From an uncultured Actinomycetes bacterium (GTDB lineage: Bacteria; Actinomycetota; Acidimicrobiia; Acidimicrobiales; Microtrichaceae), in NCBI GenBank assembly GCA_903953195.1, contig CAJBIS010000323.1:1-15139 (forward strand): a stretch of 15,139 nucleotides of DNA, read 5' to 3'. The notes under the pieces were generated by a model, which was not told the DNA's origin, did no database searches, and saw only the letters and a list, made by a program, of their open reading frames with translations. Of this stretch, positions 1 through 6,180 are shown in pieces. Within the stretch, counting starts at the first letter, position 1. Every line of letters starts with the position of its first letter. Position numbers and translations under genes: made by a program.

Positions 1-112
1 ACGCCTCTGTCGGCATCCACGCCGGACCGCTGTTCGCGGCGTTCGGTGTGCTCGCCGGTGTGGTCAAGGCGCGGGCGACCGGCACGGGGTCGTTCCTCGA
101 GGTCGCTCAGTC
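1..112. repeat. Inverted repeat, arm 1 (partner 741-852)
   Basis: Bases 1-112 match the reverse complement of 741-852 at 108 of 112 positions without gaps. The mismatches are at 59, 62, 104 and 107. Similarity fades just after base 112, next to the stop codon (107-109) of the - strand CoA-transferase. The left end of the repeat is not visible because the window starts inside it. Confidence 0.95.
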
Positions 113-167
113 CGTTGCGCCGAGCGCGCCGGAGTCGTGGAGCGCGGCGATGCGGGCGTCGTCGTAG
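1..167 (+). pseudogene. 3' remnant of a second class III CoA-transferase gene (5' end outside window)
   Basis: The + strand frame starting at base 3 reads 37 residues (ASVGIHAG...LEVAQS) identical to residues 170-206 of the complete CoA-transferase encoded on the opposite strand at 107-1357. After the Ser codon at 111-113 the similarity stops. The frame adds 17 unrelated residues and ends at TAG 165-167, inside the 3' end of the neighbouring gene. Class III CoA-transferases have about 200 further residues after this point, so this copy lacks its C-terminal half and is probably non-functional. The bases differ from the other copy at only four sites, all synonymous third positions, so the copy was recently under protein-level selection. 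Alternatives are a young duplication cut by an inversion, or an assembly chimera between two similar genes. What lies upstream is unseen. Confidence 0.6.
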
Positions 168-1357
168 CCGAGCACCTCGGCGAGGACCTCGTCGGTGTGC
201 TGACCGGCACTCGGCGCGGGACCCGGATCGGGGAGCTCGCTGTCCACGAACTTCACCGGGTACGGGATCATGTCGGCGCCGTGCGTCTCGTGCGGCATGA
301 ACCCGAGCCGGTCCCGGAACTGCGGGTCGTCCGCCAGCGTCTTCGGGGTGTTGACCGGGGCGATCGTGGTGTTGACCGTGCCCGACCACTCGACCCACTC
401 GGCGGTGGTCTTCGTGCGGAAGATCTCGACGAGTTCACGCCGCATCTCGGTGTTGCCGCGGGCGTGGTCGCCGTACTGGCTGCCGGGCCACTTCTCGAAC
501 ATGTCCATCCGGCCGACGCCCTCACAGAAGTTCTTCCAGAACTCCTGCTCCGACGCCATGAAGAGGACGTGTCCGTCCGAGGACTCGTAGACCTGGTAGC
601 GGACGCCCTCCTCCATCCCGGCGGTGCCCGGGGCGCGGCGCTCGTAGTTGTCCGAACGGTTGCCGGTCACCTCGGACTCGGGCCGCTCGTAGGCCTTCCA
701 CGTCTCGGAACGCAACCAGTCCATGGCCGCCGAGGCATCGGACTGCGCCACCTCGAGGAACGACCCCGTGCCGGTCGCCCGCGCCTTGACGACCCCGGCG
801 AGCACACCGAACGCCGCGAACAGCGGTCCGGCGTGGATGCCGACAGAGGCGTGTTCGGGCAGGTACGGGAATCCCTCGTCATTGTGCGCGACGTTCACCA
901 GACCGGCCCACGTGTCGTACGCGATGCCGTGGCTCGGCAGGTTGGCGTAGGGCCCGGTCATGCCGTAGCCGGAGATGGTGCAGAACACGATCTTCGGGTT
1001 GATCTTCAGCAGGTCCTCGTACCCCAGACCACGTCGGGCGAGCGCGCCCGGCCGCATGGCCTCGATGACCGCGTCGGCGCCGCGCACCAGGTCGCGGAAG
1101 ACCTCCTGGGCCTCGTCGGTGCGCAGGTCGAGCGTGATCGACCGCTTGCCCCGGTGGATGTGCCAGTGCAGGAGCGACGAGCCCTCGATGATCGGCCAGG
1201 TCATCTGGCGGATGTAGTCACCGGCCGGCGGCTCCACCTTGATGACATCGGCGCCGAGGTCCGACAGGTGGGTCCCGACCGCACCGGGCCCGAGGAGCGA
1301 GAACTCGATGACGCGGAGGCCGGCGAGCGGCGCGTCGGGGGCTGGCGACTGGTTCAT
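107..1357 (-). CDS. Class III (CaiB/BaiF family) CoA-transferase, complete
   Basis: This 416-residue protein has normal family length. The N-terminal Rossmann-like signature is present (LSDLGADVIKVEPPAGD, residues 31-47), followed by RGKRSITLDLR at 69-79 and the ISGYGMTGPYA stretch at 128-138. The family's catalytic aspartate is probably Asp148 in GIAYDTWAGL. The family moves CoA between carboxylic acids, commonly in carnitine, bile acid, oxalate or aromatic acid metabolism; the substrate here cannot be read from sequence. The ATG at 1355-1357 is preceded by a strong GGAGGA ribosome site. A 19-base palindrome 43 bases upstream suggests control by a TetR-type repressor. The 3' end overlaps a truncated, oppositely oriented copy of the same gene. 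The AMP-dependent ligase at 3028 may share its pathway, but they are not in one operon. Confidence 0.93.
   Translation of the reverse strand: MNQSPAPDAPLAGLRVIEFSLLGPGAVGTHLSDLGADVIKVEPPAGDYIRQMTWPIIEGSSLLHWHIHRGKRSITLDLRTDEAQEVFRDLVRGADAVIEAMRPGALARRGLGYEDLLKINPKIVFCTISGYGMTGPYANLPSHGIAYDTWAGLVNVAHNDEGFPYLPEHASVGIHAGPLFAAFGVLAGVVKARATGTGSFLEVAQSDASAAMDWLRSETWKAYERPESEVTGNRSDNYERRAPGTAGMEEGVRYQVYESSDGHVLFMASEQEFWKNFCEGVGRMDMFEKWPGSQYGDHARGNTEMRRELVEIFRTKTTAEWVEWSGTVNTTIAPVNTPKTLADDPQFRDRLGFMPHETHGADMIPYPVKFVDSELPDPGPAPSAGQHTDEVLAEVLGYDDARIAALHDSGALGATD
741..852. repeat. Inverted repeat, arm 2 (partner 1-112)
   Basis: This is the partner of the arm at the window edge and lies inside the complete CoA-transferase gene, covering codons 170-206. 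The match probably continues to the right of 852 beyond what the window shows of arm 1. Confidence 0.95.
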
Positions 1358-1372
1358 GACTCTCCTCCGTGG

Positions 1373-1385
1373 GCACCACTGGTGC
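1373..1385. promoter_or_regulatory. Short perfect palindrome upstream of the CoA-transferase
   Basis: GCACCA-C-TGGTGC has 6-base arms around a single base, 16 bases before the CoA-transferase start and just upstream of its ribosome site. It could be a small operator or part of a leader hairpin. A chance palindrome is also possible at this length. Confidence 0.3.
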
Positions 1386-1399
1386 GGCCGGTGACCCGT

Positions 1400-1418
1400 T
1401 TCTGACGGGTCGTCAGAA
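1400..1418. promoter_or_regulatory. Candidate TetR-type operator upstream of the CoA-transferase
   Basis: TTCTGACG-GGT-CGTCAGAA is a perfect 8-base inverted repeat around three bases. Its size and TGACG/CGTCA core resemble operators bound by TetR-family dimers. It sits 43-61 bases upstream of the CoA-transferase ATG on the - strand, where a repressor could block transcription. It lies over 1.3 kb from the lipoprotein start, so it more likely serves the CoA-transferase. No TetR gene lies in the window. Confidence 0.5.
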
Positions 1419-1441
1419 GAGTATGCCCCTTCACGACGAAG

Positions 1442-1473
1442 GCCGCCGAAGTCGCTGCTGCGACTTGGGCGGC
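1442..1473 (-). terminator. Hairpin after the beta-helix lipoprotein gene
   Basis: Arms GCCGCC-G-AAGTCG and CGACTT-G-GGCGGC pair around a 6-base loop CTGCTG, giving 12 base pairs with one G:G mismatch. The hairpin begins about 44 bases after the lipoprotein stop codon (1517-1519). No clear U-run follows, which is common for GC-rich actinobacterial terminators. Confidence 0.5.
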
Positions 1474-1516
1474 TGCTCGTCGACCCGCGGCCGGCGGGGC
1501 CCGGGTGAGGCGGCGA

Positions 1517-2800
1517 TCAACTCGCCGTCGTCGAGTTCCCGGTCGAGATGATCCCCTGCCAGCCACACGAGCCGGCGCCGATCGTGATCCACGCCTGCGG
1601 GAGCCACTGCTTCACCGAGATCGTCTGGTCGTACGGGCCGGCGGCGAGCGAACCGCAGGCGGTGGGCGCCCCGCTGTTCAGCGCACCCGACATCGTGTTC
1701 GACTCGATGCGCACCGTGGCGCCGTTGGGCCAGTCCCGCAGCCCCACCGGCGACTTGGTGCCCTCGACCGGCGTCGACGTGCAGTCGATGGTGTTGCGGG
1801 CCACCACCGTCTCCGGGCTGTTGCCGGCGACGAGCACCCCGCACAGTCCGTCGGGCGAGCTGTTGTCCCGCAGCGTGTTCCCCTCGACGGTGACGCCCCG
1901 GACACCGACCGGCATGTTGGAGCCGTCGACACCGAAGCCGACCTTGACCGGCGCACCGCTGTTGTTGCCCTCGAACACGTTGCCCGGACCCAGTCGGCCG
2001 TTGCTGGCCAACGACGAGGTGTAGCCGTTCAGGTAGACGAGATGGTCGAAGTTGTTGTCGGCGACCGTCGGTCGGGTGTTGCCGTTGTCGTGGATCCAGC
2101 AGTGGTCGATCTGCCAGTTGCGGACCTCCTGCCAGGTGTTGAACACACCCCGCACGCCGTAGCGGACGCCCGAGGCGTTGACCCCGTTGGTGAGCTCACA
2201 GTTCGTCCAGCGCCAACCCGTGCCCCGGGCCATCGCCACGACGTGGGTCGGATCGGCGAGCGAGCCGTTGCCCTCGACGACCAGACCGTCGAACAGCCAG
2301 CCGTTGCAGTCGTTGCAGCGCAGCGAACCGACCAGCTTCGAGGTCGCCGTCGTGGTCCCCGTCGGACTCGTGGGCTGCGCCTGGTTCTGCGACCGCACCG
2401 TCACGTTGGCCCGGTTCGATCCGTCGACGACGCAGTTGCCGATGGTCCACGTCCCAGCCGGCACCGTGACGGTGCCACCGGCGGCGACGTTCTGCAGTGC
2501 GGCGCACGCATCGAAGACCACCGAGACGGGCGGCGTCGTGACCGGTGCGGCGGTCGTCGGCGGGGCGACCGTCGTGGTCGGCGCCACCGTCGTGGTGGGC
2601 GCCACCGTCGTCGAGGTCGTCGTGCTCGTCGTGGCCGCCCTCTGCTTCGAGGTCGGCGAGCCGATGCTCTTCGCCGTGGAGGTCACGGACCCACCGGCGG
2701 GCAGACACGCAGCGGCAACCATCGCCATCGTGGCCAGCAGCAGAAGGATGCGACCCGTTCGAGGCCGCGTTGAACCAGAGGTTTCGACGTTCATCGCCAT
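1517..2800 (-). CDS. Secreted lipoprotein with right-handed beta-helix-like body
   Basis: This 427-residue protein has a charged N-terminus, a hydrophobic run (ILLLLATMAMVAAA) and a lipobox Cys at residue 32 (VAAAC), so it is predicted to be lipid-anchored outside the membrane. A Thr/Val/Ala/Pro linker (TTTVAP repeats) comes next. The body carries recurring Asn/Gly/Val-rich segments such as VTVEGNTLRDNSS and VVARNTIDCTSTP, typical of parallel beta-helix (pectate-lyase-like) folds. Several Cys pairs could form disulfides. Such proteins bind or cleave polysaccharides, but no catalytic set can be assigned. The open frame extends upstream to 2917. I chose the ATG at 2798-2800 because it puts the signal peptide at normal length and has GGGTGA nearby; ATG 2792-2794 is the alternative. 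Confidence 0.75.
   Translation of the reverse strand: MAMNVETSGSTRPRTGRILLLLATMAMVAAACLPAGGSVTSTAKSIGSPTSKQRAATTSTTTSTTVAPTTTVAPTTTVAPPTTAAPVTTPPVSVVFDACAALQNVAAGGTVTVPAGTWTIGNCVVDGSNRANVTVRSQNQAQPTSPTGTTTATSKLVGSLRCNDCNGWLFDGLVVEGNGSLADPTHVVAMARGTGWRWTNCELTNGVNASGVRYGVRGVFNTWQEVRNWQIDHCWIHDNGNTRPTVADNNFDHLVYLNGYTSSLASNGRLGPGNVFEGNNSGAPVKVGFGVDGSNMPVGVRGVTVEGNTLRDNSSPDGLCGVLVAGNSPETVVARNTIDCTSTPVEGTKSPVGLRDWPNGATVRIESNTMSGALNSGAPTACGSLAAGPYDQTISVKQWLPQAWITIGAGSCGWQGIISTGNSTTAS
2568..2603. repeat. Two 18-base tandem repeats in the lipoprotein linker
   Basis: Units at 2568-2585 and 2586-2603 differ at one base, and a third partial unit starts at 2604. Each encodes the hexapeptide TTTVAP (in register) on the - strand. 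The repeat keeps frame, so gain or loss of units would only change linker length. Confidence 0.85.
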
Positions 2801-3027
2801 TGCAATCACCCATTTTCCCGAGGTGCGGACCGTGATGGCCCGCTTGCACGACAGAGCTATCGACGTCTGCCGCCGCGAACTTGAACTCTGTTCGTGACGT
2901 TGGGTCGGATTACCCACCGACGGCCGGAGTCGAGCACCACACCGGTCGCGCCGGGTGCGTACGATCCGACCGTGGAGTCCGCACTCGAACCATCGATCCG
3001 GCGAGTCGCGGCAGCGGAGATCTCGTC
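2801..3027. promoter_or_regulatory. Divergent intergenic region between lipoprotein and acyl-CoA synthetase genes
   Basis: This 227-base region separates two divergently transcribed genes and should carry both promoters. On the + strand, TACGAT at 2959-2964 fits the TANNNT -10 form and predicts transcription starting near 2971-2972. No convincing -35 is visible. On the - strand an AT-richer patch around 2855-2890 may hold the lipoprotein promoter, but I cannot define its boxes. Confidence 0.4.
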
Positions 3028-3034
3028 GTGCTGA
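2972..3034 (+). CDS. Possible 20-codon leader ORF before the acyl-CoA synthetase
   Basis: GTG 2972-2974 opens a 20-codon frame (VESALEPSIRR...SSC) ending at TGA 3032-3034. Its last bases overlap the proposed synthetase start GTG 3028-3030 in another frame (GTGCTGA). The TANNNT box at 2959-2964 would place the transcript start at or next to this GTG, so it could be translated leaderless and couple translation to the gene below. The peptide has no recognisable feature, no homology could be tested, and an ORF this short can arise by chance in GC-rich DNA. Confidence 0.25.
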   Translation: MESALEPSIRRVAAAEISSC

Positions 3035-4557
3035 GCGCGACCGCGCGGGAAGCAGCGACCCGGTTCGGCGAACGCGCCGTGCTCGAGCACCGAGGTCGCG
3101 CGCTCAGCTACGCCGCACTGGACCTCGCTGCCGATGCCGTCGCCGCAGGCATGCGTCGGGACGGCGTCGGCCCCGGTGCCGTCGTCGCCGCAGTCCTCCC
3201 CTCCGGCGCGGAGTGGTTGGTGCTCGCCGTCGCGGCCGACCGGATCGGCGCGGCGTTCGCGCCCGTCAGCACCCACCTGAGCTCCGTCGAGCGCGGCGCA
3301 CTCATCGCCGGACTCGACGCCGGCCTGGTGGTGTGCGGTCCGGACCTCACCGACGGGCTCCCACTCCGGGCCGCGGTCCGAGTCGTGGACGACGGTGGAC
3401 TCGGCGAGGAACTGAGCGGACCGGACTCGCCGTCGATCGAACCCGTCGACGGCATCGACGACCTCGAGCGTGTCGCGATGATCTGCTTCACGTCGGGGAC
3501 AACTGGCCGCGCCCGCGGCGCAACGTTCCGCATCCGCCAGCTGCAGGCCGTGAGCGAAATCGACCTGGGCGACCGTCGCGGCAACTGGGGCGGGGGCGAA
3601 CACCTGCTCGCCTCGACACACTTCGCCCACGTCGGCATGGCCCTCAAGCTGCCGTGGTACCTGCGGACCGGATCCACGCTGTGCGTGCTCGACCGCTGGC
3701 GGGCCGATGACGCGCTCGAGCTCGTGGCGCGGCACCGCATGAGCACACTCGGTGTGGTGGCGCCGCAGCTCGCACTGATGCTGCGTTCGACACTCATGGA
3801 CGAGCTCGACCTGTCGTGCGTCGAGCGCATCATCGCCGGAGGGGCGGCGTCGCCGCCCGCACTGGTCACCGAGGCCCGACGGCGATTCGGTGCCGGCTAC
3901 TCGATCCGCTACTCGTCGACCGAGTCGGGCGGCGTCGGTCTGGCGACGGCCTACGACGCCGACGACGAAGAGGCGCTCGCCACGGTCGGACGTCCACGAC
4001 CGGGCATCGAGGTGCGGGTCGTACGCGACGACGGCGACGACGCCGGCGCCGATCTCGGCATCGGCGAGACGGGAGAACTCCAGTTGCGTTCCCCGGCGAT
4101 GATGGACGGCTACTGGCTGGACGTCGACGCGACCACCGAGGCGTTCACCGGCGACGGCTGGCTCCGCACCGGCGATCTGGCGCACCACGACGACCGGGGG
4201 TGCATCGTGCTCGACGGTCGACGCACGGACATGTTCATCCGAGGTGGCTACAACGTGTTCCCGAGCGAGGTCGAAGCCGTCCTCGGTCAGCACCCGCACG
4301 TCGACGCCGTCGCCATCGTCCCCCGGGCCGACGACGTGCTCGGTGAGATCGGGGTCGCCGTCGTCGTGGCCGTCGACGGCAGTGCGCCGACGCTCGAATC
4401 GCTGCGCGAATTCGCCGCGGAGTCGCTCGCCCGCCACAAGTTGCCCGAGGCGATCGAGTTCATCGACGAACTCCCGCTCACCGCCGGCGCGAAGTTGGAC
4501 CGCGCCGCGCTGCGCGCCGGCGTCGACGCCGCCACCGCACCCGAGTCCGCACCGTGA
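3028..4557 (+). CDS. AMP-dependent acyl-CoA synthetase/ligase (ANL superfamily)
   Basis: This 509-residue enzyme is predicted to activate a carboxylic acid to acyl-AMP and then acyl-CoA. Visible ANL motifs are the P-loop CFTSGTTGRARGA (residues 153-165), YSSTESGGV (295-303), the RTGDLAHHDDRG hinge region near 380-391, the GRRTDMFIRGGYNVFPSEVE stretch, and the C-terminal catalytic lysine K489 in LTAGAKLDR. The P-loop usually ends PKG; here it is ARG, with Arg in place of the common Lys. The frame is open back to a TTG at 2881, but GTG 3028 has a GGAGA site 6-10 bases upstream and yields the family's usual N-terminus (LSATAREAATRFGERAV) and length. Substrate is not assignable. Two genes follow closely in the same direction. 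Confidence 0.88.
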   Translation: MLSATAREAATRFGERAVLEHRGRALSYAALDLAADAVAAGMRRDGVGPGAVVAAVLPSGAEWLVLAVAADRIGAAFAPVSTHLSSVERGALIAGLDAGLVVCGPDLTDGLPLRAAVRVVDDGGLGEELSGPDSPSIEPVDGIDDLERVAMICFTSGTTGRARGATFRIRQLQAVSEIDLGDRRGNWGGGEHLLASTHFAHVGMALKLPWYLRTGSTLCVLDRWRADDALELVARHRMSTLGVVAPQLALMLRSTLMDELDLSCVERIIAGGAASPPALVTEARRRFGAGYSIRYSSTESGGVGLATAYDADDEEALATVGRPRPGIEVRVVRDDGDDAGADLGIGETGELQLRSPAMMDGYWLDVDATTEAFTGDGWLRTGDLAHHDDRGCIVLDGRRTDMFIRGGYNVFPSEVEAVLGQHPHVDAVAIVPRADDVLGEIGVAVVVAVDGSAPTLESLREFAAESLARHKLPEAIEFIDELPLTAGAKLDRAALRAGVDAATAPESAP

Positions 4558-4570
4558 GGAGCCCCGCACC

Positions 4571-5059
4571 ATGACCGACGACGTCTTCCCCGACCGCGAC
4601 ATGGATCACCTCGACAAGATCCGTTGGATCATCGAGGAACAGGGCTGGGCGGCCGAGCCGGTCGCAGCCACGGCCGAACCCGATCCCACTCCCGGCTACA
4701 CCTACACCGTCGGCTTCGAGCCGACGTTCGGACAACCCGAGGTCGTGATCTTCGGGCTGCAGCCGGTCGCCGCACGAGGGCTGCTCGGCATGGTCGCCGA
4801 CCAGCACGGCGGCGGTGTGTCGCTCCCGATCGGCGGCATGTTCACCGGTCTGCTCGAGAACGACCTCCGGTGCTGCCTGCTGGAGGTGCCGGCGGACCAC
4901 ATCGCCGACCGCTTCCCGACCGCCGACGGCCTCCTCGGCGCCGGCGGCTACCGCGTGCTGCAGTTCGTGTGGCCCGACCGAACCGGGCGGTTGCCGTGGG
5001 ACGACGGCTACGACGAGCGGCTGCGACTCGCCCAGCCGGTCATCGGGACCTGGGACTGA
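4571..5059 (+). CDS. DUF4262-like protein of unknown function
   Basis: This 162-residue soluble protein resembles DUF4262 proteins, shown by the order of DKIRWIIEEQGWA near the N-terminus, YTYTVGFEPTFGQPEVVIFGL in the middle, and a C-terminal VLQFVWPDRTGRLPWDDGYDE. The family has no established biochemical role that I know of, and I assign none. The ATG lies 13 bases after the synthetase stop with AGGAG just upstream, and the next gene begins 5 bases after its stop, so the three genes are probably co-transcribed. The family match is from remembered motif patterns, not a search. Confidence 0.75.
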   Translation: MTDDVFPDRDMDHLDKIRWIIEEQGWAAEPVAATAEPDPTPGYTYTVGFEPTFGQPEVVIFGLQPVAARGLLGMVADQHGGGVSLPIGGMFTGLLENDLRCCLLEVPADHIADRFPTADGLLGAGGYRVLQFVWPDRTGRLPWDDGYDERLRLAQPVIGTWD

Positions 5060-5064
5060 GCATC

Positions 5065-5880
5065 ATGGCCGACCTGACGCCGGTCGTCGTGGGGGGCGCC
5101 GCGCTCACCGGCATCCTCGGTGGCTGGCTCGTCACGTTGCCCGCGCACCGGTACAAGGAGTTCCGCCCGCTCGGCCGGCGGGACGTCGACGCCGAGGCGC
5201 TCACCGCCGCCACGACGACACGCGTGCGCGCCGTGTACCGGACGGTGCGATGCGGGCGCTGCCGTCACGAGTGTCGCACCATCGATGTCGCACCGATCAT
5301 CAGTTGGGTGCGCGGCTGCCCGTCATGCCGACGACGCATGCCTGCGACGGTCGTCGGCATGCAGGTGCTCATCCCGGTGCTGTGTGTCGTGACGGCACTG
5401 GCCCTCGGCGGATCGGCGGTCACGATCCCCTACCTCTGGCTGGTGATCTGCGGCGTCGGCATCAGCGTGATCGACCTGCGCATCTGGCTCATCCCGTGGT
5501 GGATGCCCTGGGCGCTGGCGGCGAGCGGGTTCACCATGATCGTGGCGGTCTCGTTGTCGCTGGGAATCCCCGCCGGCATCATCGGATCGCTGCTCGGCGG
5601 TCTCGCGTGGTTCGCGCTCTTCTTCGTCGTCTGGCTCGTGAGCCCGCGACGGATCGGCTTCAGCGACGTCCGACTGGCACTCGCGCTGGGCCTGTTCGTC
5701 GGGTGGCTCGCGCCGGTGCTCACCATGTACGCCGTGTTCATCTCGAGCGTCGTGGCGCTCGTGATCGCGCTGGCGTCGTGGATCGGCGGCCGCGGCACCC
5801 GGTTCGCGTTCGGACCCGCCATGGTCCTCGGCTCGCTCGTCGCCGTCTGGCTGCACCCGGCACTGCTCCCCGCCAGCTGA
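5065..5880 (+). CDS. Type IV prepilin peptidase-like membrane aspartic protease (A24 family)
   Basis: This 271-residue polytopic membrane protein matches prepilin peptidases, which cleave and often N-methylate type IV pilin-like precursors at the cytoplasmic face. An N-terminal membrane segment is followed by a cytoplasmic zinc-ribbon-like domain with C63, C66, C85 and C88 (CGRC, CPSC). About six hydrophobic helices come next. The first catalytic Asp is D137 in VIDLRIWLIP. The second is D201 in GFSDVRLA, where the usual G-x-G-D has Ser in place of the second Gly. The ATG lies 5 bases after the previous stop. No pilin gene is present; the SAF-domain gene at 12471 is a remote possible partner. 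Hairpins follow the stop. Confidence 0.85.
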   Translation: MADLTPVVVGGAALTGILGGWLVTLPAHRYKEFRPLGRRDVDAEALTAATTTRVRAVYRTVRCGRCRHECRTIDVAPIISWVRGCPSCRRRMPATVVGMQVLIPVLCVVTALALGGSAVTIPYLWLVICGVGISVIDLRIWLIPWWMPWALAASGFTMIVAVSLSLGIPAGIIGSLLGGLAWFALFFVVWLVSPRRIGFSDVRLALALGLFVGWLAPVLTMYAVFISSVVALVIALASWIGGRGTRFAFGPAMVLGSLVAVWLHPALLPAS

Positions 5881-5888
5881 GCGAATCA

Positions 5889-5911
5889 CCGTCGGTGGGC
5901 GGGGCCGACGG
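5889..5911 (+). terminator. Hairpin just after the prepilin peptidase gene
   Basis: CCGTCGG and CCGACGG form a perfect 7-base-pair stem with a 9-base loop, starting 8 bases after the peptidase stop. There is no U-run. It may act with the next hairpin. Confidence 0.45.
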
Positions 5912-5921
5912 CGGAAACGAG

Positions 5922-5953
5922 CGACGCCCCGAACCTGATGGCCCGGGGCGTCG
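5922..5953. terminator. Strong hairpin, probable bidirectional terminator
   Basis: CGACGCCCCG (5922-5931) pairs perfectly with CGGGGCGTCG (5944-5953) around a 12-base loop. It sits between two convergent units, the peptidase operon (+) and tRNA-Ala (-), 35 bases beyond the tRNA CCA end. On the - strand it is followed by CTCGTTTCC, a weak T-run. Confidence 0.7.
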
Positions 5954-5988
5954 TCCACGTCGGCGAGGTGCCGCACGCAGCACCGTCG

Positions 5989-6065
5989 TGGTGGAGGTGA
6001 TGGGATTCGAACCCACGGCCTCTTCGATGCGACCGAAGCGCTCTAGCCAGCTGAGCTACACCCCC
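5989..6065 (-). tRNA. tRNA-Ala with anticodon CGC
   Basis: The gene folds as a complete cloverleaf: acceptor GGGGGTG/CACCTCC, D stem GCTC/GAGC, anticodon stem CTTCG/CGAAG, T stem GTGGG/CCCAT with a TTCGAAT loop. The anticodon loop GTCGCAT gives CGC (complement at 6029-6031), reading GCG. The acceptor stem has the G3:U70 wobble pair, the alanine identity element. The 3' CCA is encoded at 5989-5991. Base 32 is G, which is less usual. A - strand TACACT (6086-6081) with TTCAGT 18 bases further upstream is a plausible promoter. Confidence 0.97.
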
Positions 6066-6110
6066 GTGACAGGACTCCGGAGTGTAGTGGCGATCTCGCC
6101 GCCGACTGAA
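6066..6110 (-). promoter_or_regulatory. Probable tRNA-Ala promoter
   Basis: Read on the - strand, TTCAGT (6110-6105) and TACACT (6086-6081) are separated by 18 bases, and the -10 lies 15 bases before the tRNA 5' end. The -35 match is modest. Confidence 0.4.
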
Positions 6111-6180
6111 TCCGAGGTGCCCGAACTCGATTCGACCGGCGTCGATCCAGGAGCGGCGAGGAACGCGAGTCGGCGGCGCG

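Noticed and set aside
1..852. Insertion sequence with terminal inverted repeats
   Set aside because: The inverted arms are coding sequence of the same protein family, and no transposase lies between them.
137..1405. 422-codon + strand ORF opposite the CoA-transferase
   Set aside because: It is the complement of a clear family gene, rich in Arg/Val/Asp/Gly as expected from GC-biased third positions, and has no recognisable domain.
1505..2773. 422-codon + strand ORF opposite the beta-helix lipoprotein
   Set aside because: Arg-rich low-complexity antisense translation; the - strand frame has a signal peptide, lipobox and linker.
2881..3027. N-terminal extension of the acyl-CoA synthetase from TTG 2881
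   Set aside because: The 49 extra residues have no family similarity, and GTG 3028 has a good ribosome site and normal N-terminus.
2857..4602. 581-codon - strand ORF opposite the acyl-CoA synthetase
   Set aside because: The + strand carries all ANL motifs in order; this is a codon-bias shadow.
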